Shown: positions 48,781-57,598 of the stretch, piece after piece | How positions within the stretch are numbered: position 1 is the stretch's first letter | Layout of the letters: each line of letters starts with the position of its first letter | From: an uncultured Clostridia bacterium | GTDB lineage: Bacteria > Bacillota > Clostridia > Christensenellales > UBA1242 | DNA: 64,000 bases | NCBI GenBank assembly: GCA_947366895.1 | Contig: CANBBP010000002.1 | Location: 1 to 64,000 of the forward strand | Direction: 5' to 3' | Notes under the pieces: generated by a model | What the model was told of the DNA's origin: nothing | Seen by the model: only the letters and a program-made list of their open reading frames with translations | Databases searched by the model: none | Made by a program: the position numbers and the translations under genes

Positions 48781-48810
48781 AAAAGGCTTTTTATTAAGCC
48801 TTTTTTTATT
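48781..48810 (+). terminator. Terminator before secD
   Basis: Stem AAAAGGCTT / AAGCCTTTT with a 6-base loop and seven Ts. Confidence 0.9.
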
Positions 48811-48909
48811 ATGTATATATCAAAAATCGTTTAAAACAAAAATATTAGATAATAATTATTTTATTAATTTAATTTTTTAATTTTATTAAGTTTTTAAATA
48901 AAATTATAA

Positions 48910-48938
48910 TTGACTTAATTATTGTTTTTTTATATAAT
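48910..48938 (+). promoter_or_regulatory. Promoter of secDF
   Basis: TTGACT (48910-48915), 17 bases, TATAAT (48933-48938), 30 bases before the secD ATG. Confidence 0.7.
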
Positions 48939-48968
48939 TAAACGCATATTGATAAGGAGTAGGCTTAA

Positions 48969-50309
48969 ATGACTAAAAAGAGAAGTATAGTTAAACTTTG
49001 TATTATTGCTGTTTTAACTTTAATAGGTTTAGTTCTAACTTTTGTTAGTTTTATTATTCCTACCACTACTACAACTTTTAACGGATTTTTTAAAGCAATT
49101 AATTATGGTTATGATGTAAGTGGTGGTTATGTTGCTATTTATAAACCAGCAGACAGTTCTATAACTGGTTATGAGCTAGAAAGAAATGTTCAAGAAACAG
49201 TTACAAAGTTAAATTCATCTTTAAATGGGTTAGGATTTCAAGTAACAAAACAGGATAAAAATATAAGAGTAGAAATATCTAAAGTTAGTTATTATGAATT
49301 AAATGATAGATATAGTGTTGATGTTTTTGGTTTGTTAGGAGTAGATAGAGGTATTGAATTTAGTAGCAGTAGCGATGCAGGTTCTTTAGGGGAAGATTTT
49401 ATATCTGGTAGTCATATAACAAAAGTTTCATATGCTTATGCTGGTCAAATAAACAGTGATGGTAGTGATGGTTGGGTTATTAATGTAGAGTTTGATGAGG
49501 AAGGGGCAAGTAAATTTAAAGCTTTAACTCAAAAAATAGCTGATGATAACGGCAAACTTTATATGTATATGAATGGTGAAGATGCAAGTAATGGTGGCTA
49601 TGAAATGACAAGCGGGGTTTCTAGTTTAACTTTAACCACTACTACAGAATCTTCTGCAAGAGCAATGAGTTTACAACTTTCCACTCTTTCAAAACCTTTA
49701 ATTCTTAATACATTAATTGATGGAGAAACAACAGCTGGTTTAAATTCTTCAAGTAAGTTTTTCTTTGGTAATGAATCAAACTTAATTTTATTTGCTATTG
49801 CTATTATTTTTATTGCTAGTGTTATTTTCTTAAGTGTAAGATATCGTATTTTAGGAGCAATGGCTAGTGTTTCAATTTTAATTTTTACTATCCTTTACAC
49901 ATTCTTTTTACAATCTATTCCTCTAGTATTACTTGATTTTAGTGGTATTATGGGGGTTCTTGCAACTTATGGTCTTTTAATTGCAGGTTTTGTTACTTGC
50001 TTTGAAAAAATTAAAAAAGAATATATTATGGGTAAAAAAATACCTAATGCTGTAACTAGTGGTTTTAGAAAAACTATTTTAAAAACTTTAGAACAATATT
50101 GTATTTTACTTGTTGTTAGTGCTATTTTCTATTTGGTAGGTATTGCAGGACTTAAAACATTCGCAGTAAGTTTATTTATAGGGTTATTTATAAACTTTTT
50201 CACAATTTATGTTGTTACTCGTGGTTTATGTAAAATATATTTACCTATTAATAGTTCAAACAAAAAACTTTACAACTTAAAAAGGGAGGCTACGAAAGAT
50301 GAAGTTTGA
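48969..50309 (+). CDS. secD: Protein translocase subunit SecD
   Basis: RND-type protein using proton motive force to aid secretion through SecYEG. One N-terminal helix (about 8-32), an extracytoplasmic P1-like domain, then five helices from about 268. GYDVSGGYVAIY corresponds to the conserved D1 region (normally LGLDLxGG, here divergent), and KPLILNTLIDGE precedes the membrane part. The length of 446 fits Clostridial SecD. It overlaps secF by 11 bases. The divergence of D1 is notable but the assignment is supported by secF and yajC. Confidence 0.9.
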   Translation: MTKKRSIVKLCIIAVLTLIGLVLTFVSFIIPTTTTTFNGFFKAINYGYDVSGGYVAIYKPADSSITGYELERNVQETVTKLNSSLNGLGFQVTKQDKNIRVEISKVSYYELNDRYSVDVFGLLGVDRGIEFSSSSDAGSLGEDFISGSHITKVSYAYAGQINSDGSDGWVINVEFDEEGASKFKALTQKIADDNGKLYMYMNGEDASNGGYEMTSGVSSLTLTTTTESSARAMSLQLSTLSKPLILNTLIDGETTAGLNSSSKFFFGNESNLILFAIAIIFIASVIFLSVRYRILGAMASVSILIFTILYTFFLQSIPLVLLDFSGIMGVLATYGLLIAGFVTCFEKIKKEYIMGKKIPNAVTSGFRKTILKTLEQYCILLVVSAIFYLVGIAGLKTFAVSLFIGLFINFFTIYVVTRGLCKIYLPINSSNKKLYNLKREATKDEV

Positions 50310-51519
50310 TAGCCTTAAAAACAAAAAAATTGGTTTACCTATATATTTAATTGCTGTTTCAGTAATTTTATTATTTGCTTTAATCTTTGGTTTAATTTTT
50401 GGTTTTAATAAAGGTTTTGATTTTAGTGGTGGCACTCAAATTATAGTTGATTTAGATAATAGTGCTTTACAAAGTAAAGATGATTTAATGATTGACCAAT
50501 TTATCGACTATGCAACAAATAAAACAAAAGATATTATAAATAAGAATAATGGAAAAATATATTCGTTACAAGTTCAAAAAACTAATTTCGGAAGAAGCAT
50601 TATTGTTAATATTCGCCAAAAAGATTATTTAGTTATTAGACAAATTAGATTGGATATTAATCAAGAATTTAATGATTATAAAGATTATCTTGATTTAGTA
50701 GAAAAAAATGAACAATATAAAATACTAGACCAAGAATATGATATAACTAAAAACACCATAGAAATGGATGGATTTATATTACCTAATACTGTTATTGCTT
50801 GTATTGCTGGGTTATTGTTTGCTATAGCAGCAGTTACATTATATACTTGTTTCCGTTTAAAGATGGCAGCAGGATTAACTCTTGCTTTTGGTGGCTTATT
50901 AGATTTAGTGTTATTTTGTGCTTTAATGATTTTATCTAGAATAGAAATTAATACCTATTTCTTTGCTTTACTTGCAATAATATTGTTAGTTAGTGTTTAT
51001 AATAGTTTAGAATTTTTCTTTGATATTAGAGAAAAACTTAAAGACCCTAAATTTGATAGTAAAACAAATAAAGAACTTTCTACTATAATTTTAAAAGAAA
51101 ATTTTATAAAAAATGTTTCTATTTATGCTGTATGTTTAGGTATTGCTTTAATTATTGGAATTTTTGGAGTAGTACCAATATTACATTTAGGTCTTGCTAC
51201 TGTATTTGCCCTTGTTGTTGTTTTTGTAACTCATATTTTTATTCTTCCTGATTTTTGGGTTTTACTTAATAAGAAAAATGAATTTGTTCGCCCAGTTCCA
51301 AAACAAAAGAAAGAGGAAGTTGAAGTTTCTACAAGCAAAAATAATGTTGATAAATCAGCAAAAGTTGTAGAAGTTGAAGAAGATAATGGAGAAGATGAAA
51401 ATTCTACCAATATAGAGGAAGATGAAGTAATTGTTGATGAAGTAGATAATAATGAAGTTGAAGAAGATGATGAAGTTGTTATTGAAGTTTTAGAAGACAC
51501 CGATAGCAAGAAAGATTAA
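50299..51519 (+). CDS. secF: Protein translocase subunit SecF
   Basis: Partner of SecD. GFNKGFDFSGGTQIIVD is the SecF D1 signature; six membrane helices (first about 14-34, the rest about 158-320) follow. The last 80 residues are an extremely acidic Glu/Asp/Val tail with no counterpart in E. coli SecF. GGGAGG upstream and the 11-base overlap with secD imply translational coupling. Confidence 0.94.
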   Translation: MKFDSLKNKKIGLPIYLIAVSVILLFALIFGLIFGFNKGFDFSGGTQIIVDLDNSALQSKDDLMIDQFIDYATNKTKDIINKNNGKIYSLQVQKTNFGRSIIVNIRQKDYLVIRQIRLDINQEFNDYKDYLDLVEKNEQYKILDQEYDITKNTIEMDGFILPNTVIACIAGLLFAIAAVTLYTCFRLKMAAGLTLAFGGLLDLVLFCALMILSRIEINTYFFALLAIILLVSVYNSLEFFFDIREKLKDPKFDSKTNKELSTIILKENFIKNVSIYAVCLGIALIIGIFGVVPILHLGLATVFALVVVFVTHIFILPDFWVLLNKKNEFVRPVPKQKKEEVEVSTSKNNVDKSAKVVEVEEDNGEDENSTNIEEDEVIVDEVDNNEVEEDDEVVIEVLEDTDSKKD

Positions 51520-51524
51520 AATAT

Positions 51525-51562
51525 AAAAGGAAGCGATTATTAAATTGCTTTCTTTTTTTATT
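51525..51562 (+). terminator. Terminator of secDF
   Basis: Imperfect stem AAAGGAAGCGATT / AATTGCTTTCTTT followed by a T-run, just after the secF stop. Confidence 0.6.
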
Positions 51563-51697
51563 ATTTATTATATTTTGTAAAAAAAACTGGTTATAATTTT
51601 TAAAATAGTAAAAATTTTTTCAAATTTATTTTAATTTCCTAACAATCTATGATAAAATATTTAAGAAAAGAATTATAAAAAATATAATTAGAAGGAC

Positions 51698-51742
51698 TAT
51701 ATTGTTTTAAGCCAATTTTTTTGGGCTTTATTTTTCAATATA
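51698..51742 (+). promoter_or_regulatory. Nested hairpin in the recJ leader
   Basis: Outer arms TATATTG / CAATATA enclose AAGCC / GGCTT with T-rich loops, ending 9 bases before the recJ ATG. It could attenuate transcription or mask the ribosome site. Confidence 0.4.
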
Positions 51743-51751
51743 AAAATTAAT

Positions 51752-54133
51752 ATGGAAATAATAGATAATACTTTAGATGTTTTAAAACAAGAAATAATAA
51801 AAAAATATAATCTTAATGAAATTGTGGTAGAACTTTTAATAAAAAGAGGTTTTGATACTGAACAAAAAATTAATCATTTTCTGAATCCATCTGAAAATGA
51901 TTTTCATAATCCATTTTTACTTAAAAATATGGATAAACTTGTAAAAAGAGTTAATAGGGCAATAGAAAAGAATGAAAAAGTTTTAATTTTTGGTGACTAT
52001 GATGTTGATGGTGTTAGTGCAAGTGCCATTCTCATTAAATATTTTGCAAGTAAACAATTTTATGTTGATTATTTTTTACCTAATAGATATATAGATGGCT
52101 ATGGATTAACTAATGCCTCTATTCTTAATATTAAAGAAAAATATAATCCTAATCTTATTATAACAGTGGATTGTGGTATATCTTGTTATAATGAAGTTGA
52201 ATATGCAAAATCTTTAGGAATAGATATAATAATTACTGACCATCATGACATACCTGAAATTATTCCAGATACTATTGTTATTAATGCAAAATTACCTAAT
52301 CAAAAATATCCCTTTAATTATTTATGTGGTACAGGGGTTGCTTTTAAAGTTGTACAAGCTTTAAGTGGTTTAAAAGAAGCAAAAAAATATTTAGGTATTT
52401 GTGCTATTGCAACAATAGCGGATATTGTGCCTCTTGTAGATGAAAATAGGGCTATAGTTAAATTTGGAATGCAGGACTTTGATAAAAATTTACCATTAGG
52501 TATTAAACTTCTTATGAAAGATAATAAGTTAGATAATTCGGTAACAGCAACAGATATTGCTTTTAAACTTTCTCCTAAAATTAATGCTGCTGGTAGAATG
52601 GGAGATGCTGGGGTTGCCCTTAAACTATATATTAAAGAAGATAAACATTATTTAGAAAATACTATTGAGAATATTAATAATTTAAATGCAGAAAGACAAT
52701 CTCTTTGCAATAGGGTTTATGAAGATGTTATTGAAAAATTAAGTCATATTAATATAGCTAATTATAATAGTATTGTTTTATATAGCAAAAAATGGGATAG
52801 TGGAATATTAGGTATAGTTTCTGCTAAAATAGCTAATGAATTTCATCGCCCTACAATTTTATTTCAGGAATTAGATGGCGAACTAAAGGGTAGTGCAAGG
52901 AGTGTAAATGATATTGATATTTTTAGTGCAATATCAAGTTTAAAAGAGGTTTTAGAAGCTTTTGGTGGGCATAAAATGGCTGCAGGATTGACAATAAAAA
53001 CAAAGAATTTTAAAAATTTTATTACAAGTATAAATAACTATTTATCAGCAAATTATTCATCTAAAGATTTTATGCCTTATAATAATTATGATTACGAATT
53101 ATCTTGTGAACAAATAACACCAAAACTTGTTAAAGATTTAGATTGTTTTGAACCTTGTGGCTGTGGTAATCCAAAGCCTGTATTTAATTTAGTGTTGGAT
53201 AAATCGGCTAATGTTTCACCTATGCCTAAGCATCAAAATCATATTAATATAACTAATAAGAATTTAAGTATTGTAGCATTTAATTCTTATAAATATTTGC
53301 CACTTATAAAGCACTGCAGTTTTAGACAGGTGCAATTAGAATTACAACTTTCAAATTATAAAAATAAAAGTTATTTAAAAGGTCTTGCAAAAAATATATC
53401 TACAGGTAAAATAGAAAAACCAAAAAATAATGAAATTATTTTAGGGGAATATTTAAAACAAATTAGTTTTTCAAATATCGGTAATAAAAAAATAGAAACA
53501 TTTAATAAACAAAAACTTTCTTCTTTAATTTCAAAAGCAAAAAATGAATTGTTTGGAACATTATTTGTTTGTTCTTCTTTTGATGGATATAATGAATTTT
53601 TACGAGAGTGCGGAGATGATAAAAATTTTCAACATTATATATACGAAGTAATTTCAAATAGTGGGATAAATTCGGTAATACTATCTCCTACAAATTTTAC
53701 AAATTTTTCATTATATAAAAATATAGTATTTTTAGATACAATTTTACACAAGGGTTATTTAAATGCTTTAGCAAATTGTTCTAATGCTAAGATATATATT
53801 CCTAACTATAAAAAAATAGATAGTGCTATATTTAAGAACTTGTCTATTGATAGAAATGTTTTTGGTCAATATTTTAAACTATTTAGTAATTTTGCTTCTA
53901 CTCATGCTAGTTTTTACAATGAAATTGATTTATACAAGTTAATTAGTAACTCAAATAAAAATATTAATTTTAAACAATTTATTTTTTGTTTATATGTATT
54001 TATTGAACTTAATATTTTAAGTTTAGAACCTGAAATGGAAGTTATGAGTTTAAAAGAAAATAAAAAAGTTGTTAGTAAATTAACTAATTCTAATTTTTAT
54101 AATCAAATTAGTTTAATTTTAAAAACCATTTAA
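51752..54133 (+). CDS. recJ: Single-stranded-DNA-specific exonuclease RecJ
   Basis: 5'-3' exonuclease of recombination and repair, from the DHH superfamily. Metal motifs: FGDYDVDGVSASA (motif I, near residue 80), TVDCGIS, and ITDHHDIP. IADIVPL and AFGGHKMAAGLT (DHHA1 motif) follow. The length of 793 includes a C-terminal extension beyond the OB domain, as in Bacillota RecJ. No ribosome site stronger than AGAAGG at a distance is visible; see the leader hairpin. Confidence 0.93.
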   Translation: MEIIDNTLDVLKQEIIKKYNLNEIVVELLIKRGFDTEQKINHFLNPSENDFHNPFLLKNMDKLVKRVNRAIEKNEKVLIFGDYDVDGVSASAILIKYFASKQFYVDYFLPNRYIDGYGLTNASILNIKEKYNPNLIITVDCGISCYNEVEYAKSLGIDIIITDHHDIPEIIPDTIVINAKLPNQKYPFNYLCGTGVAFKVVQALSGLKEAKKYLGICAIATIADIVPLVDENRAIVKFGMQDFDKNLPLGIKLLMKDNKLDNSVTATDIAFKLSPKINAAGRMGDAGVALKLYIKEDKHYLENTIENINNLNAERQSLCNRVYEDVIEKLSHINIANYNSIVLYSKKWDSGILGIVSAKIANEFHRPTILFQELDGELKGSARSVNDIDIFSAISSLKEVLEAFGGHKMAAGLTIKTKNFKNFITSINNYLSANYSSKDFMPYNNYDYELSCEQITPKLVKDLDCFEPCGCGNPKPVFNLVLDKSANVSPMPKHQNHINITNKNLSIVAFNSYKYLPLIKHCSFRQVQLELQLSNYKNKSYLKGLAKNISTGKIEKPKNNEIILGEYLKQISFSNIGNKKIETFNKQKLSSLISKAKNELFGTLFVCSSFDGYNEFLRECGDDKNFQHYIYEVISNSGINSVILSPTNFTNFSLYKNIVFLDTILHKGYLNALANCSNAKIYIPNYKKIDSAIFKNLSIDRNVFGQYFKLFSNFASTHASFYNEIDLYKLISNSNKNINFKQFIFCLYVFIELNILSLEPEMEVMSLKENKKVVSKLTNSNFYNQISLILKTI

Positions 54134-54180
54134 TTTTTAATTATTTATAATTTTTTTGTGTTTACTAAAATTACTCAGTA

Positions 54181-54209
54181 TTGACAAAATGAATGATTTG
54201 CATTAAAAT
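54181..54209 (+). promoter_or_regulatory. Promoter of the HExxH two-gene unit
   Basis: TTGACA (54181-54186), 17-base spacer, TAAAAT (54204-54209), giving a leader of about 135 bases before the ATG at 54352. Confidence 0.7.
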
Positions 54210-54351
54210 ATACTTAGAAAAAAATAGTTACTTTTTTAGGATTTAATGAATATAAATCATATGTTTTAGTAATTGGTTAAAAGTACTTATAATGTTTTAT
54301 GCTCTAAAATCAAAAATTAAGTACGATAAAAATTATATTGGAGAATAAAAT

Positions 54352-56568
54352 ATGGGAAGCATTAAACTTAATGATAATTTAAGAAATTTACTTGATAATG
54401 ATTTTGTTATTCCCTCAAGCAATCCTTCTGAATTAGAAAATAATCTAGTTAGTAGATTTTTATATTCAACAAATGGTAGTGGTAGTAAAGAATATTATAA
54501 AGATGTTGTATCGCTTGCTCTTGCCAAATTAGGAGAAAAAAGCGGTGTATCTTTTGACATGTTTAAATCTCATTCTGATAGAGTGGTTTTGGGTAAATTT
54601 TGGCATGAAGCAAATAAAATTTCTTTAGAGGAAAGTTTTTTAGGTAAAAGACCAATAGCTTATGCTACAACAGTATTATCTCATGAAACCTATCATAAAC
54701 ATCAACACGAGGTTAATAAACAAGCAAAATTATTTAGTAGATGGCAAGATAGATATACTATTGGACATTCTTTAATGCTTCAAAAAGTTTTGGGGCTTAA
54801 TTATAATAATATGTTTTATAGAATTAATAAACATGAAAAAGATGCCTATACTTATAATAGTTTATTTATGAACTCATTTTTAAATAAAGCAGAAGAACTA
54901 GCAAAATTTATGAGAGACCCTGAGAGACAACAATATGTACAAAGTCAGCAATTGTTAGTTCAGGAAATTGATAGGGTAAATCAACAAAGTATAGAAACAA
55001 GTGAAAATATGTTTATTGCTAATCATTTACAAGAGTTCTATGAAAAATCAGCAAGAACATTTAGTAGATTAGTTTCTTATTATTTGGATAGTCAATCTAA
55101 TTCTCATGAAGAATTAAGAAATAATTATTCAGATATAATGACAATGTTATCCTCATTATCTGATAGCAAAAATGCTAGCTCTTCTATGGCTGTAATTGCA
55201 ATGGCCGAAATTTTAGGAGCATGCCCACAAAAAGAGAATGTAGAAACATTTATTGACCTTTTAACAACTTCTAAGATAGACAGTAGTTATGAGGCATTAT
55301 CTAAAATTATTTCAAGTAGAGTTCCTATAACTCAAAATGATTTTATGAGACTTGCAATAAGTTCTAGAAATTCTGAAGATGGTTTACCTAATTTGTTTGA
55401 CCCAAAAACATTAGATAAGGTTGATGAAGAAGTTTGGGCAAAAAGTTTAGTTGCTACTATGGGTACAAAACAAGCAAGAGAAACAATAGAAAAGTTTAAA
55501 ACTGCTGGTGAAATGCCAAATACCGATTTTGGTGTAGTAGAAAAGGTGTTATATAATTATAGTGAAAAACCACTATTAAGTATTGATGGTAAAGATTTCT
55601 ATAATTGTCGTGATATTTTACAGTTTGTTAGTGCAAATGAAAGTGCAAAGTTTTCAAAATTTGGTGACAATATTGTTTATTATCAAACTTGCGGAACGTT
55701 ATCAAAAACTCTTGCAAATATTGTAAATCATTTTAATAATCCAACCGCAAATAATCCAGATTTTGTTGCAGCTTTAGATACCTTTGTTAATAATCCTAGA
55801 ATGATGCAATTTAAAGATAACGAAATCCGCAATGAAGTTAGTGCTGTTTTTACTTCAAATGTATCTGATAAAATTGCTGAATATATAGATGCTGTTAGAA
55901 CTCAAGGAACACATCATTCACCTCAAGATACAGAATATGTACCTTTAACGGAGACAGGAATGGAGTATGATGAGGCTCTTGAAGATAGCCTTGCAAAATT
56001 AGCAAATTCTTTAAAAGAATTAGCAACAACTGTTAATACATTATCTAGAAGTATACAAGATGAAGGATTATCTTTCATTATGCAAAGATTTGGTGCAGAA
56101 AGACAATTGTTAGATGTAGATGTTGTAGCGGATAATTATATATCAAATTTAACATCAAGAGGAAGTTTAATAGAAGAACATAAAGAGGGTATAAGTGCTG
56201 AAACTGTTTCTACCTATATTAAAAGTTCTAATATTGATTATTCACAAAGTGATAATAACAATAGTCAAGGTATAGAAACTGAACAAACTGATAGTTACAG
56301 GGGTATCCCTAGTTTATTTAGTTTATCACAACAAGAGGATTTTTTAGGAAGTTCTATTGGAATGGGTTTAGCAAGAGAAAGGTTAGAACTTTTATATAGT
56401 AGTGGAAAATTAGATTATCAAACCGATTTTGAAGAAGATGAAAGTTCAGAACCTTTAGTTAATGAAGATGAAGCAATAAGGATGTCACAAGAAAATAATT
56501 TAGGAAATAATCAATTATGTACTACTATAGAGGCTAATCCTCCTATTGATTTATCTCCAGAAAAATAA
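54352..56568 (+). CDS. Unknown protein with zincin-like HExxH motif
   Basis: 738 residues, family not recognised. LSHETYHKHQHE contains H111-E112-x2-H115. INKHEKDAY, with Glu162 47 residues further, is placed like the third zinc ligand of gluzincin-type metallopeptidases (HExxHxxQ, then E-x2-A-Y). The region before it has long helices. The rest (about 190-560) looks all-helical and repetitive, and the last 130 residues are Ser/Asn/Glu-rich. There is no signal peptide or membrane helix, so it is cytoplasmic unless exported unconventionally. It has a consensus-like promoter, GGAG ribosome site and a short downstream partner gene. Metallopeptidase activity is an inference from motif spacing only. 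Confidence 0.7.
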   Translation: MGSIKLNDNLRNLLDNDFVIPSSNPSELENNLVSRFLYSTNGSGSKEYYKDVVSLALAKLGEKSGVSFDMFKSHSDRVVLGKFWHEANKISLEESFLGKRPIAYATTVLSHETYHKHQHEVNKQAKLFSRWQDRYTIGHSLMLQKVLGLNYNNMFYRINKHEKDAYTYNSLFMNSFLNKAEELAKFMRDPERQQYVQSQQLLVQEIDRVNQQSIETSENMFIANHLQEFYEKSARTFSRLVSYYLDSQSNSHEELRNNYSDIMTMLSSLSDSKNASSSMAVIAMAEILGACPQKENVETFIDLLTTSKIDSSYEALSKIISSRVPITQNDFMRLAISSRNSEDGLPNLFDPKTLDKVDEEVWAKSLVATMGTKQARETIEKFKTAGEMPNTDFGVVEKVLYNYSEKPLLSIDGKDFYNCRDILQFVSANESAKFSKFGDNIVYYQTCGTLSKTLANIVNHFNNPTANNPDFVAALDTFVNNPRMMQFKDNEIRNEVSAVFTSNVSDKIAEYIDAVRTQGTHHSPQDTEYVPLTETGMEYDEALEDSLAKLANSLKELATTVNTLSRSIQDEGLSFIMQRFGAERQLLDVDVVADNYISNLTSRGSLIEEHKEGISAETVSTYIKSSNIDYSQSDNNNSQGIETEQTDSYRGIPSLFSLSQQEDFLGSSIGMGLARERLELLYSSGKLDYQTDFEEDESSEPLVNEDEAIRMSQENNLGNNQLCTTIEANPPIDLSPEK

Positions 56569-56582
56569 AAGGAAATTATTTT

Positions 56583-56879
56583 ATGAAATTGGAAGTAACT
56601 GAAACAAATACCAACCTTTTGGATAATAGTTCTAGTGAAATAAAAAATGTTTTTAATTTTACTGATAAACAAACGAGTGGAAAATTAAATTTTGGTACTG
56701 TGTTTCAAGCAGAAATTCAAAAAGATGATAGAAGCGTAGAAGTTTCTTTAATAAGACAAGTTGATAAAGATAATTTTGAAGTTTATTCTAAAAAAACTAT
56801 ATATGCTTCTCATAGTGCATCTTTTGAGGATTATACAACTACTAATAATTTAAAAATGACTTTTAAACTTATAAAATAA
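56583..56879 (+). CDS. Small unknown protein, partner of the HExxH protein
   Basis: 98 residues with no recognised domain. Predicted mostly beta-strand with alternating polar and hydrophobic residues (e.g. GKLNFGTVFQAEIQKDDRSV, then VEVSLIRQVDKDNFEVYSKK), without cysteines, signal peptide or membrane helix. It starts 15 bases after the upstream stop with AAAGGA as ribosome site and no terminator between, so the two genes almost certainly share a transcript. It could be a substrate, inhibitor or structural partner, but nothing in the sequence decides this. Confidence 0.65.
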   Translation: MKLEVTETNTNLLDNSSSEIKNVFNFTDKQTSGKLNFGTVFQAEIQKDDRSVEVSLIRQVDKDNFEVYSKKTIYASHSASFEDYTTTNNLKMTFKLIK

Positions 56880-57080
56880 AATTGTTTTTAATTTTTTTAA
56901 AGCAAATATTTTAATTTATTAACTTTTATCAAAATTAAAATTAATGGGGATAATAACAAAATATTTTTTATAAAAGCAAGGTAAATAAAAAATTATAATA
57001 AAAAGTAATAAAGAAATTATGAAACATTAATGTTTACAAAAATTAAACTAAACACAAAAATTAAAGTTTATAAATAAGGG

Positions 57081-57109
57081 TTGACAAATTTTGGGTTTTA
57101 AAGTAAACT
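57081..57109 (+). promoter_or_regulatory. Promoter of rpsO
   Basis: TTGACA (57081-57086), 17 bases, TAAACT (57104-57109), giving a leader of about 90 bases. Confidence 0.65.
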
Positions 57110-57116
57110 TACATAG

Positions 57117-57206
57117 TAAATTTACCTAGACTGAGTGATTCGCGTTTTACTCCAAAAAATTAACGGTTGCTCGGTTTATGGCAAAAATAATATAAGGAGT
57201 AAAAAA
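57117..57206 (+). promoter_or_regulatory. rpsO leader that can mask its own ribosome site
   Basis: TTTTACTCC at 57145-57153 is perfectly complementary to GGAGTAAAA at 57196-57204, which includes the Shine-Dalgarno of rpsO. The bases between include TTGC / GCAA (57166-57169, 57181-57184), a possible inner helix. S15 represses its own translation in several bacteria, so this is a candidate S15-responsive leader. The rest of the rpsO upstream gap (56880-57080) is AT-rich and otherwise empty. Confidence 0.6.
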
Positions 57207-57467
57207 ATGGATAAAGTTAAAAAACAAGAGATTATATCTAATTTTGCTAGAAGTGAAAAAGATACAGGTTCTACTGAAGTTCAAGTTGCAATTTTAACTG
57301 AAAGAATTAATCACTTAACAGAACACTTAAAAGAAAATAAAGCAGATAAACATTCTCGTCGTGGTATGATGCAACTTGTAGGTCAAAGAAAAGGCTTGTT
57401 AAAATATCTTGAACAAGAAGATATTAATAGATACAGAGAACTTAAAAAGAAATTAAATTTAAGATAA
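57207..57467 (+). CDS. rpsO: 30S ribosomal protein S15
   Basis: Primary 16S rRNA-binding protein of the small subunit, 86 residues. [39 protein letters not shown] and [12 protein letters not shown] are family signatures. I start at 57207, where AAGGAG lies 7 bases upstream and the N-terminus matches S15. An upstream in-frame start at 57135 lies inside the leader and is not credible. rpsO-pnp is a classic gene pair. Confidence 0.97.
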   Translation: MDKVKKQEIISNFARSEKDTGSTEVQVAILTERINHLTEHLKENKADKHSRRGMMQLVGQRKGLLKYLEQEDINRYRELKKKLNLR

Positions 57468-57471
57468 AAAA

Positions 57472-57528
57472 ATTAATAGCGGGTTAAATATATAAAAAAA
57501 GTATATGTATATTCTCGCTATTTTTTTA
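57472..57528 (+). terminator. Terminator between rpsO and pnp
   Basis: Long hairpin AATAGCGxG...AATATA / TATATTCTCGCTATT followed by seven Ts. pnp has its own promoter just after, so the genes can be read separately. Confidence 0.75.
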
Positions 57529-57542
57529 TGCTTTTAAAATTA

Positions 57543-57572
57543 TTGACTAACGATAAAAATATTAGATATAAT
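57543..57572 (+). promoter_or_regulatory. Promoter of pnp
   Basis: TTGACT (57543-57548), 18 bases, TATAAT (57567-57572), 27 bases before the ATG. Confidence 0.65.
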
Positions 57573-57598
57573 TAATTGTTAATAAATAAGGAGATAAA

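Noticed and set aside
57135..57206. Upstream extension of rpsO by 24 codons
   Set aside because: The extension has no ribosome site, overlaps the leader pairing element, and S15 proteins start at the 57207 ATG.
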